From the NCBI GenBank assembly GCA_023052935.1, contig CM041294.1:16374635-16438634 (forward strand): a DNA stretch of 64,000 nucleotides, in the 5' to 3' direction. This DNA comes from Piezodorus guildinii. Its lineage: Eukaryota > Arthropoda > Insecta > Hemiptera > Pentatomidae. The translations under genes were made by a program, and so were the position numbers. Shown here in pieces: positions 30,936 through 41,600 of this stretch; the stretch's first letter is position 1; the number at the start of each line of letters is the position of its first letter. The notes below the pieces were generated by a model. That model was not told the origin of the DNA. It saw nothing but the letters and a program-made list of their open reading frames with translations, and did no database searches.

Positions 30936-31790
30936 AAAAAAGAAACACAGAGATTAAACAATCGAATACAACTAAAACCAGTCAACAAGAATGTAATGTA
31001 ATAATAATCGAAGCTCCTATACGCTTTTAGACTATAAACATCGACTAACTATAAATATTTAAAATAAACTGCTTATTAATTTTCGGTGATGGAACTTTTC
31101 CTTGCGGAAGTCACAGAAATGAATTCCTGTTCAATTCAATTTAAATGCATGAAGTAAAATAATGATGGTAGTTTTGTCGAAACCAAAGGAATGGTTGAGT
31201 GTTAAAGAATGTTCGGAAAATTTTTAAACAGTTGAGTTTTTTGAGGAAATTAAATATTTGTGTCGGGTGATTCGGTCTTTGAGGAGGTTTTGGTTTCCCC
31301 AATGTAGACTGATTTTTAATTAGGGGTTCCACTAGGGATTCTGCAATTCTTGCCACAGTTCCCAATCATGACAAACGACTCATTACAGAATGCATTTACA
31401 CACAACTAGAACCCCTTCCTGTTAACTAAAAGACTGACAAACAAACTATTTATTTTTAAAATTGGGTTATAGTTTTATTCGTCATTTACATCATTTATTT
31501 ACTCATTATTTATAGAGCAGATCGAAAATTCTTTATAAAACATAGATAGCCGTAAAAAAAGATCTTTTTTAAAATATCTATTATTAATAAAATGTGTAGA
31601 AAAAAATGACCGTTTTGCATCCACATATTTGTATTATTAATTCTTTGATGTAAAACACAATTAATACTGAAATTATAATCCATTGGTATGTATCGTCATT
31701 AGTCATCTGCTTGCCAATTTCAGGATCCTGCGCTGATTCTATTCTTTGGAATAGCAGTTAAAGAACTTTTGGAGCGCAATTTCAACTACC
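30936..31790. other. No gene seen
   Basis: AT-rich. A patch at 31140-31400 has a minus-strand opening (31141-31365) of unknown origin, without recognisable motifs. Confidence 0.45.
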
Positions 31791-32762
31791 GCAAAATTTT
31801 CAAACTTTTTTCCCTTGTAGAAAATCACTTCCTCTGTCAAAAACCTAGGCATTAAAAACCCTTTATTGGAAACCCCCATATTGTCCAAATCTCCCGAAGA
31901 ACAATAAGTACCCTCAAAGCTTTCCATCGCTCCAGTCATCTTCTGCCACTGTCTACCCGTAAGCTCCTTGTATCCTCATTTATTTTCTCCCACTTTGACT
32001 ATTGCTGTATGGTATACGGTGGCCTCTCGGCTGTGCTCGAGGACAGGCTAAAGCGATTTATGAACATATCTTTAAGATTTGTCCTTGGCATACAGCAGAG
32101 GTCTCATGTGACCCATTTATACAATGAGTTAAAGTGGCCCCTTCCCTTTTTCCGCAGACAATATTTCCTAGGATCATACCTTTACCAAACAATCAACTCC
32201 CAGCTACCTCCCTATATCCACAGACTTCTGCAATTTAAATCGTCAGTCCACTCCTTCCAAACAAGATCGCACCATTCCGACCTTTATATTCCTACCCATA
32301 GAACAACAACTTTTGATCATTCCTTTATTGTCCGCTCCACTACTCTCTGGAATTCCTTAAATACTAATATCCGCCATGCTTCTTCCCAACCATCATTCAA
32401 GTCCCAGCTATTCCAGTACCTACTATCATCTCAAACAGGCGCTCAATAAGATATTCAAATCAAATATCAATTTAAAAAGAAAATTTATTATTTATTGTTC
32501 ATATTTTTTATATGTATCAATTATTATGAATCAGTTCCAATGTTTAGTTTTGTTTAACACATCAGAAGTTATTATTTATTTATTTTACTCTTTTATTTTA
32601 TTGTATCCTTTATTTTCTTTTTATATCATTGTGAATAATAATTAATTATAATCCTTTGGTCTTGTAGCCAGACACGTTATATATACCTTAATTGTACATA
32701 TCAATTGTTCTTAAGGGACCTTGTCCCAGAGTAAAAATCTTTTTATATTCTATTCTATTCTA
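31791..32762 (+). pseudogene. CR1/Jockey-like LINE 3' fragment: end of RT, 3' UTR hairpin and TTCTA-repeat tail
   Basis: The coding part reads from about SVKNLGI (31836) through a frameshift into TRKLLVSSFIFSHFDYC, then MVYGGLSAVLEDRLKRFMN, YNELKWPLPFFRRQYFLG and STTLWNSLNTNIR, to a stop at 32449. This is the RT thumb and C-terminal region of a CR1-like LINE. About 250 bp later comes the family 3' end AAGGGACCTTGTCCCAGAGT (hairpin) and a TTCTATTCTATTCTA tail. 5'-truncated. The hairpin-plus-short-repeat end matches the style of 18727-19695 and 47428-50772. Confidence 0.8.
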
Positions 32763-32814
32763 GAAAATTACCCTTAGATCGAAACAAGTAGTAATCCAAT
32801 GGTGCGATGTCCGG

Positions 32815-33029
32815 CGGTAGCCGAGTGGGTTAGCGCGCGTTGCTTTGACGCGACAACCACAGAGAACAAAAAAATCAAAAATTGGAAACCAAAACACATT
32901 ACGAGTACGAGCCTCGGTGCCGGGGGGACTTTTATCTCCGCATTTATCCTCCGTCCCCACTCCCTGGTCCGAGAAACCCCCGTATAGCCTTCAAAGGCGA
33001 GGTAAGGGTGAACAAAAAAAAAAAATGTA
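32815..33029 (+). mobile_element. tRNA-derived SINE (family 3) with 13-bp target duplication
   Basis: Starts with a tRNA-like A box (GGTAGCCGAGTGGGTTAGCG, as in Ser/Leu tRNAs), has a GC-rich body with CCTCGGTGCCGGGGGGAC, and ends in an A tail. GTGCGATGTCCGG flanks both sides (32802-32814, 33030-33042). About 215 bp and apparently complete. Confidence 0.9.
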
Positions 33030-33042
33030 GTGCGATGTCCGG

Positions 33043-34272
33043 ACTACATAGTGAATGAGGCAGGAGAGCGATCATATAGAGTTCTTTAAAATTTTCTTTG
33101 GTTCGACGGAAAGTTTAAGCTGAATGGTGAAAGCTAAGTTCGTGAAGGGTCAGTCTACTATTCTTTTTCATCTGTCTCATGGAGAGAAGAAAGCGGCTAA
33201 CAGTTACCTTTGACACACCACACACCCTAGCAAGTTCGAGAGTACACCTTCTTGCTGAACATCAACAATACCCATTAATAGTCGCCTGGAGCCCTCCCTT
33301 TTTTCTCCACTTCGTATCTCCACTTCTAAATTTTTCAGAACAACGCCCCGTAGAAGACATCCCCTTCATATTTAATAATTTCAAGAGTTGCTTCAGTTGC
33401 TGTAAAATATTTTTTTCCGGTAATACTTTAACTATTACGATGATTTCGTAGGACTCTGTCGTGTTTCTTCTTTGAAACAAATAACTAAACTGGTCCTATT
33501 ATTTTATTATTTTTTTTTTTAATATTAAATGGGTTTAACAAGCTTGGAGAATGCTTTAAATGTTTCAAAAAGTATTGGTAAATATAAAATAGTATTTTAT
33601 TATATCAGTCCTTTGAAATCTTGAATTTAAAAAAAATATATATTTTTTTTACACTTCATTATTTATGTGATTATAGAATCATGTTAGGTCCATTATAAAT
33701 TATTGATAATTTTAAATAAAACATGTATGGCTTAAAACATCCCTCCCACAAAAAAAAAACATATATAATTATTTATAAAATTTCAATAATAATTTTTAAA
33801 CTACCTAAAATTACTTACAAAACACCCAAGACCCTATATAGAATCGGATATATCTTGTTCACTTCACTGAGACAGTCGATATAGGTGAGAATCTACCACA
33901 ACGGTAAGGATTTAATTAAAAGCAAAAGTGAACTCGTTAAATCACGGCGGTTTACTTCAAAGCAAAAGTCAGGTGTCACCAAAAGCGGTTGAATCTGATT
34001 TACACTCTAAAGTGGATAATTATCAGAAGGGAGGAAGGTATTCAACCATGCACAAGATAACGCTGCTTCTTCGTCTATTTATAGACCACCACATAAATAT
34101 ATATCAGGCAACAGAATTGTTAATTTAATTAATTTATTTCAGTTTTTAAGCACGCTAAGTATTTATTAGACCTCTTCCAAACATAATTCTGATGTTGTTA
34201 ATTCCGAGTATACCTTACCATGCACATTTCTTTGTTTAATTTTAATACCTCAAAATTCCAAATAAATTTCTA
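33043..34272. other. No gene recognised
   Basis: Patches of balanced composition (33060-33480, 33840-34130) with openings of at most 90 codons and no recognisable domain, separated by AT-rich DNA. Could be old element debris or unique sequence. Confidence 0.4.
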
Positions 34273-34412
34273 ATTACTTTCACTTACCTATATAGGAAAT
34301 ACATCGTAATGGAAAGTTTCGCGATCATGAAAACTTTCGAATTCTAGTTTTCATTGGAAATACACATTTTAGGGTCCCCTGAGTCTAAATTATCAAGTCC
34401 CGCAAAAAGATC

Positions 34413-34443
<31 letters not shown>

Positions 34444-34807
34444 TTGTGAATCCGTATGTGGTAAGTCTAGCACAAAAACCCGCAAGTAGTACAAAACTTA
34501 AATTTCAAATTTAAGGCAACTAACTTTTATATCAAAATCAGCTAACCAGAAGAATCACTTTATACCATGCATTTTGGACATTTTTACGATTTCCTCAAAA
34601 ACGGCTCTAACGATTTTGATTAAACCTAATAAATGGCTGTAAAATTTAATGGGTTTTAATATGATGTAAGTTTTATTCTGATTGAAATAGTCTGACAGGG
34701 CTTAAATGCCGGTATTTTAAATTTTCTTCCTCTAAAGTACCTTTAATTTTTTTTGTAGGTTTAGAAAAAAATAGGCATATCCTCTTGTAAGCTAACAGAT
34801 CAAATAA

Positions 34808-34973
34808 CAAAGTGGGCGAATGGAAACTGGGTCAACTCCTAGTTTCCATTCGCCCACCATGCGCCCTGATGATGACCCACAAAGGGAGGTCGAAACGTTG
34901 GCAAACAATAAATAGTTGAAACTATTTAATTGTTTCATTTAATGACCGCATCCCGAAATAATTTCTTCTAGTA
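34808..34973 (+). mobile_element. Penelope-like element terminal fragment with hammerhead-like core
   Basis: Begins with a 17-bp perfect hairpin stem (GTGGGCGAATGGAAACT and its complement around a 12-base loop). Next comes CCCTGATGATGACC, CACAAAGGGA, GGTCGAAACGTTGGC (34863-34901). CTGATGA, a GACC/GGTC stem and GAAA are the conserved core of hammerhead ribozymes, which Penelope-like retroelements carry near their ends. The element end that follows (CATTTAATGACCGC and onward) is the one found inverted at 3613-3715. Confidence 0.6.
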
Positions 34974-35148
34974 TGCATAAATGTATAATATGCTGTTAAA
35001 AGCTTAAGATTTTATATAAAATATTATCTCATAGAAAAAGTTGTAAAAGGTAATGGAGAGCGATGAAAAGCTGATATAACTAAGTGATTGTTGTATATAA
35101 CAATAAAATATAATATATAATAATATAGATTGCTTAATATAACACATG

Positions 35149-35349
35149 GTCCTTGGGAGTAAAAAATCCTTAGTTACGCCGTCCTTCGGAGGGGACGTTA
35201 AAAGGTGGTCCCGAGCCTGTGCGATGTCATGTACTCGTTAAAGATCCCTATCCTAATAAAATCTGGATAGGCAAAATTTAGGACTTCCACTGTAGCATCG
35301 TCCGATTAGCCATAGTAGCATAAAGTGACGTTAAATAAATAAACAAACA
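35149..35349 (+). mobile_element. SINE family 2, 5'-truncated, with 8-bp target duplication
   Basis: Matches the body and tail of the SINE at 25371-25658 (CCTTCGGAGGGGACGTTAAA, tail AAATAAATAAACAAACA) but lacks the tRNA head. AACACATG flanks it (35141-35148, 35350-35357). Confidence 0.85.
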
Positions 35350-35479
35350 AACACATGTTTCTATCAAAACTCATAGTAACTCTTAAACCTTTTTTCATTT
35401 CCAGCTTTACTTAAAAGGTCTTTAGTTGTTTTCAACAACGGAAGGTATTGAAAGTCGTGTGTTGCGCGCATCTAATTTT

Positions 35480-36124
35480 TTTTTTTTTTATTCTTTACTG
35501 GCACCTTACACTTATGTTATTTACAACCTGTGAATGAGTAAACATGCTCGGAAACATTGCAAAATGGGAGAAGAAGGCGTACACAGTGGTACTTCCTATG
35601 GTGACACTAACATGAATGTCAAAGCAGAAGGTCTCTCATCCAACTACTATTTAGCCACCAGTAAGCGTTGTCTGACGGACTATACAAAACAGGACATTAT
35701 CAACCATAGGTATGTACCTCACACTAATGTTAGTGTTTAATAGCATCTGCTGTAACATTATCTCATGATTGGTAATCCAAGGAATAATTTGCAGGAACGA
35801 TTTTATGTTTCGATTAAAGGGATTTACCTCCATGGAGCAGAGAAAGTTGTAGGGCTCTGCGGATGGTAAATGAAAGCTTTATACAGCCTAAGACAGCCCC
35901 CAGTGAAGGACCAATTAGATTAAAGGGTCAATTGGGAAATAGCTTCAACTTGAACTTCGAATCAATCCCCAACTTCAATATTAAACTGGAGTTGCGTAGG
36001 AGTTTGTGTGCGTGTGTGTGTGTGTAGTGGGTGAGTGTACAGGATCATTGCCTTTATAAAATATGATCATAAAACTAGAGCTAGAATAAAAATTAAATAG
36101 AACAAACAATAAAAATGTTAGTGT
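35480..36124. other. No gene recognised
   Basis: Mixed-composition DNA with openings below 70 codons and a GT-rich stretch at 36000-36030; no family recognised. Confidence 0.4.
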
Positions 36125-36663
36125 AAAAAAAAAATCTGGTGCGGGCAACACACGACTTTCACTTGCCTCCATTTTTAAAATCAATGAAAGAATTTTCAAA
36201 TACAGTTAGAGATAAAAAAAAATACGTGAAATTATTAAGGAATTAATCAAATTGAATTTATAAAGAAACATGTGTTTTATTAAAAAATCTATTATATTAT
36301 CATCTTAAATAATCAGTTAGTTTTATCATCTTTTCATCACTCTCCATTAACTTCTAAAAGCTTGTGTATGAGATAATATTTTTTCTATAATCTTTAGCTT
36401 TCCAACGGTATATCATACATGTATATTACTGCTCTTATGTTTAAAAACGAAAAATTGCATTAAAAAAATATTTTTTCTGTTTTCTCCTTTGGTTGTTTAT
36501 TAAATTCGTTCATATTGCATTTTTAGCTGTTAATTATCATGGCTAACAAGATAATATAGTTATTTTTATAGAATCTACAAAATTAAAGGTACTTTAGAGG
36601 AAGAAAGTTTAAAATATCGGCATTTAAGCCCTGTCAGACTACTTCAGTCAGAATAAAACCTAA
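36125..36663 (-). repeat. PR-0.9 repeat, first half (host of the errantivirus insertion)
   Basis: From ATCTGGTGCGGGCAACACAC to GTCAGAATAAAACCTA, where it is cut by the retrovirus-like element. The continuation is at 44142. Confidence 0.85.
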
Positions 36664-36949
36664 ATTTTGGTGTTCGTACTCGTTATTGTAAAAAAAAATA
36701 TTTTATTTATTCAAAAGTTACAAAATATCGATAATAACACTTTAAAAGACAATAATGACAATCTTGATAATAACAATATGGCTATACTAGATCTGACATA
36801 GATTACGTACCGTAATTACTGCGAGGACTTGAAGAGAGTGATCCCTGGGAGAAGGGACAGGGTATATAAAGGTTAATAGGACTGCTGAATAAGATTCAAG
36901 GAATATGGTGTGATCTGCAGGTGCACTATGGCCTCATGGTGGCGTGACT
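36664..36949 (-). repeat. Errantivirus 3' LTR
   Basis: 286 bp, read on the minus strand from AGTCACGCCACCATGAGGCC to the CACCAAAAT end. Contains a TATA-like TTTATATACC and, nearer the end, AATAAATAAAA as a likely poly-A signal. Immediately upstream (minus strand) is a purine run AAGGACGGAGG, the probable polypurine tract. Confidence 0.92.
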
Positions 36950-36989
36950 CCTCCGTCCTTATGAGAGTGAAGCCCACTGAACTCTAAAT

Positions 36990-38627
36990 TTAAGGATTTG
37001 GGACGGTTTGTCTATTCTGTAAATATTGAAACCAAGCTCTGGCTCTGCCATCAAAACATTCAGGTGGTTGAGGATGGGTACTTGGATTATCATTTGAAGG
37101 ATTAGAACACAGTAATTCCAGTTTACAATACTGACGATAAAGATTATAGCATAAAAGATATAAACATATTACATAAAATATATAAGAAATAAATTGGGAT
37201 ACAGTTATATCATAAGGTTCTAATTCTTCTATTTCTATATTACTTAAGTCTATTTGTTGTAATTCCTCAAAAGTAAAATTTGTTGATACAATAGTTTTAT
37301 TATTAACAGAATGATAGGAAATAAAAGGAATATTTACATTGTCAACATAAGAAAGTGGTACATTTATATTTACAAATTTCTCATTTTCATTAAGATTAAG
37401 GAGGCTAGTAGATGGTAGATGATACATTTGTGTGTTTGTTACACTAGTTGTTACATTGCTAATATTAAAGGTTAAATATTGGTGTAATGTGGGTATAAGT
37501 TTGATTATAGGGTTTGTTCTTATTTCTACAGCTTTACAATCATTTAATTCTATATTCTTACATAATTCTAAAATACATTTGTCCTTAATCTCTATCATGT
37601 CTTTACAGTAATGATGATTATTGAATTTAATACAATTTCCATTGTAAAACGAATTTTTAAATCTAATGATTAGTTGTTCTTTAATCTTTAGAGTAATGAC
37701 TTTATTATTCCTTGTAACTGGATATGACATAGCATAATAAGTTGTTTTTGGCAATGATTTCAAAGGGATTTTAATAAAATAATAAATTAATCCTGTATCT
37801 GATAGGGAACAAAATGTGGAGCTAAGTAACCAGTTTAATTCTACATTTTCTGTGATTGGTTCTCCGAACGGTATGTTTAATTGTTCTAGTTCTCTAGTCG
37901 TTAATATGCTTGGATGGGTAATTCCTAATTTACATTGTTCTAAGGAAAATTCTATATCATTTAATTGATTTTCTACTAAATCTAATACGGCTAATAAATC
38001 ATGATACATTAACTTAGTAAGAGCTAAATCTGTAAAATTATTTATTTTTTCTATACTATCCTTATATTTATTTAAAACAATTATTTCTTTATTAAGTTTA
38101 GATGTTAATTCTTTATTTAATCCTAATCTAACATTTTCATTATGCTCTATGTGATACATATTTCTCTCGATTTTATTTAAAATATTATCATACTTTTCTT
38201 TGTCATCGGCGTCCATATTGCCGGTGAGCCAACTAATAGCATTGCCTAGTCCGTTAATTAAACCTCTTTTTGATCGGTTATTCCGATTTATATTTACAAT
38301 ATGATTAATTTTTTCTAATATCTTGTTATATTTTTGTTCAATAATATTATGCAAAGTTTTATATTCATTACTAATTGTTAATACGTCAATGCTAATCTTA
38401 AGGGTTTGAATTTCTCTTGTTAAATTTGTAAGATTCTTATAATGTAAAAATGTGTACCAATCTTCAATTATAAAAGATGGATTAATTTGTACGATGGATG
38501 CTCCTGGTCCGTCAGATAAATCTTGTATTAGCAGGGTCTGTATCTGAACCGTAAGCGCTGCGATCAGAAGATACTTGAAACAATTCGTCGTCGAACTCAA
38601 AGTCATCTTGGCTGACTCCTGTAACAT
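36990..38627 (-). CDS. env: Errantivirus Env-like membrane fusion protein
   Basis: 545 residues from an ATG at 38627, overlapping the end of pol by 116 bases in another frame. In the group it is made from a spliced mRNA. A hydrophobic signal sequence lies at about residues 17-30. A furin-type site RSKR is at 118-121, followed directly by a glycine-rich fusion-peptide-like segment (GLINGLGNAISWLTGNMD). Several N-glycosylation sequons (e.g. NLTNLT at 65-70) and cysteines follow, then a membrane anchor near 478-498 and a tail of about 45 residues. This layout matches errantivirus Env and baculovirus F proteins, which mediate low-pH membrane fusion. The ORF is intact. No experimental claim about entry can be made from sequence. 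Confidence 0.93.
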   Translation of the reverse strand: MLQESAKMTLSSTTNCFKYLLIAALTVQIQTLLIQDLSDGPGASIVQINPSFIIEDWYTFLHYKNLTNLTREIQTLKISIDVLTISNEYKTLHNIIEQKYNKILEKINHIVNINRNNRSKRGLINGLGNAISWLTGNMDADDKEKYDNILNKIERNMYHIEHNENVRLGLNKELTSKLNKEIIVLNKYKDSIEKINNFTDLALTKLMYHDLLAVLDLVENQLNDIEFSLEQCKLGITHPSILTTRELEQLNIPFGEPITENVELNWLLSSTFCSLSDTGLIYYFIKIPLKSLPKTTYYAMSYPVTRNNKVITLKIKEQLIIRFKNSFYNGNCIKFNNHHYCKDMIEIKDKCILELCKNIELNDCKAVEIRTNPIIKLIPTLHQYLTFNISNVTTSVTNTQMYHLPSTSLLNLNENEKFVNINVPLSYVDNVNIPFISYHSVNNKTIVSTNFTFEELQQIDLSNIEIEELEPYDITVSQFISYIFYVICLYLLCYNLYRQYCKLELLCSNPSNDNPSTHPQPPECFDGRARAWFQYLQNRQTVPNP

Positions 38628-41600
38628 TAGACGTTTCTATTTCTTTTATGACATTCTCAATATCTTCATCAGTTATTTCTGGGTTTTTTTGACTTGTACT
38701 AGGTTTATTATTATTATTATTTGATTTCTTTTTCTTAGTGACCTTTTTCGGTCGTTTGACTTGATCAGGGTGGAGTTTTTTCTTTCTACCTTTATTTCTA
38801 TTTTGAAATCTTTTATCAACATACTTTCCTTTTTCGTATTTAGGATCTATTTTCTTTTTCTGTTGTCTCTTTATATACACATCTTCCGGGATTTCTATGT
38901 CTTCTCTATTTTCATTTAACTTGCCTATTTTTCTCTCTTTATTTTGTTCTATACCTTTCTTAGTTATTTCGAAAAGCTGCTTCATTTTCCGATGGTACTC
39001 ATGAACAAGATATTCTTTTATTTCCGGGGATTCATTATAAGTTTCATTAGTGATACCGAAAGTTATTTCGTTAGGGGTCATTTTAAGATCTTGATTAAGG
39101 GAATTATTATATGCTGTCGTTGCTTGCTCTAACTTATCTTCCTCTTTATCATCTTTGTTTTCTATGTTTATAAGTCTTAAAATTTCTAATAACGAAGAGC
39201 TTGCTCGATTAAGCAATCCAAGAGAGTTAGGGTGATTGGGGGTAGTATAATGTAATTCAATATTTAAGTAGTTTAGAAAATCTTTAAACAAGTTATTGTC
39301 GAATTCTCTTCCGTTGTCACATGATATTTTTTGGGGTTTTGGAAAATATGCTAAATATTTTTTCAATACTTTCATGCTTTCTATGGCATTATAACTCGTT
39401 GCGTAATAAGAAAATATTCTTTTGGAAAAAGTATCTACTATTAAATAAATGTAATAATTACTCATGTGTAAGGTATCAATCATTAAATCTGTAAAGGGTT
39501 TCTCAGGTGTGGGAGTAATTTTAAATTTTTGTTTTATAGGTCTTCTATCGTATTTGCCTTTTCCACATGTGTCACATTTGTTTATAATTTCTGTGATATG
39601 ATCTTTCATATTGGGCCAATAAAATTTGGTTTTCAAAACTAAATATGTTTCATTTATACCTCTGTGGCATGTCTTGGCGATATGATAATCAAGGATAAGT
39701 AATTTCTGGTCTTCCGTGTTCTTTACATCTGGCAATAGTTTATAATATCTTTTAATTCTATTTGTGGGAAATTTTTCTCTAATGAGTGATGCAACTTTAT
39801 TAAATAATGCATTATACCAATTATTTTCACTTTCTATAGAATCTGATATGGGTGAGCAGTATATGCCGTAAGTTATATTTGGTCTTAAGATTTCTAAAAG
39901 TTTTTCTTCTATTTCAAAATCTTTTTCATGATAAGGCCAAGTAAATTCAATTGTTGTTCTTTGCTTATTATTGAATATTGTTTCGCGTTGAATTTTCGCG
40001 TGTCCCTTTTTTATTATTATTTGATTTTTCTCAACATTTACTGGTCTAGATTTATCATCAACTATTAAGATTCTGTTATCGGAGGATTCTGTGGAGTGCT
40101 GCGTTGCTAAAGAAGATATATCATCTTGAATTATTTCTTGGTGTTCACCATTATTATTTTCTTCTATGTTTTCATCATTATTAATTCCTTCTAAGTTTTC
40201 ATTGTTAGCTTCTTCTTGGGTTTCTTCTATTCCCATTTCTTGTAATAAATCTACGATTTCTTGTGAATAGTTATTAGGAGAATTTTCTGTATGAAAAATA
40301 TCAAATTCTGGTTCTTTTAATTTCCTTTCTTCAATAGGGTAACGGGATAAATGATCGGCGACTTTATTAGCCTTTCCTTCAATGTATTTTATGTCATATT
40401 CGAAATCTTCTAACAATAATTTCCATCTAATTAATCTGGCGTTCTGTGTTTTACACGTTCTTAAATATTCTAAAGGTTTGTGATCTGAATATATGAAAAA
40501 TTTTCTACCGTATAAGTAGGGTCGAAAATGATTGCAAGCCCAAATAATGGCTAAACATTCCTTTTCCGTTGTTGAGTAATTTTGTTCTGCTTTATTAAGT
40601 GTTCTGGATGCAAAACATACAGGGAGTTCTTTTCCATCTTTCTTCTGTGCTAATACTGCACCAATGGCGAAATTACTTGCGTCAGTTGTTAAGAAAAAGT
40701 CCTGATTGAAATCTGGAATTTGCAAAATGGGGCTACTACATACAAGTTGTTTCAATTTCTCAAAAGCGTTTTCATATAACTCTGGTTTGATTTCTTTTTG
40801 ATCTTTTCGAAGACATCTCGTTAATGGGGAAGCTATCTTTGCGTAATTTGGTATCATTTTCCTATAGAAACTAGTTAATCCTAAAAAGCTTTTAATTTCT
40901 TTTTCATTTTTAGGGAGTTTAAAATCTTTTACTGCTTTTATCTTTTCTGGATTAGGTTCTATGCCGCGTTCGCTGATAATATGTCCGAGGAATAACAATT
41001 CTTTCTTGCAAAATTCTGTCTTATCGAGCTGAATCTTTAAGTTATGTTTTTCTAACTTTTTAAGAGTTTCTTCTAAATGTTTCCAATGATCTTTGTAATT
41101 TTCAGAAAAAATTATAATATCGTCCATATAGACTAAAACGTTAATAGAATCTGAAAAAATGATATTCATGGCTCTTTGAAACGTTGCTGGGGCATTACTG
41201 AGTCCAAATGGCATGCGAAGGAATTCAAAGTGGCCTTGATCTGTAGAAAATGCTGTTTTTGGGATAGAACTTTCTTCGACTTTTATTTGATGGAAGCCTG
41301 AGCAAAGGTCCATTGCTGTAAATATCGTCGCTTTTCCTAATTTGCCTAAAAGGTCTTCAATATTAGGAATGGGGAATTTATCCGGGGTTGTTTCTCGATT
41401 TAATTTCCTGTAATCAATCACCATTCGTATTTTTCTTTTTCCTGATGCGTCTGGCTTTTTCGGGACAATCCAAACGGGAGAATTGTAAGGGGAATTGCTG
41501 GGTCTTATTATTTTGGATTCTAACATCTTTTTAATTTCTTCCTTAATATTTTCTTTGAATTGGTGGGGATATCTGTAATTTTTCGAATATATCGGGTCTT

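Larger units (their letters stand above)
34273..35479 (+). repeat. PR-0.9 repeat with two nested insertions
   Basis: Starts TTACTTTCACTTACCTATAT, with the palindrome partly lost, and has a TG tract at about 34413-34450. A Penelope-like fragment (34808-34973) and a SINE (35149-35349) interrupt it. Ends GTCGTGTGTTGCGCGCATC plus T run. The insertions give a relative age order: PR-0.9 first, the other two later. Confidence 0.8.

Noticed and set aside
32815..32880. tRNA-Ser/Leu-like gene
   Set aside because: A-box-like start only; followed by a SINE body and A tail between 13-bp duplications.
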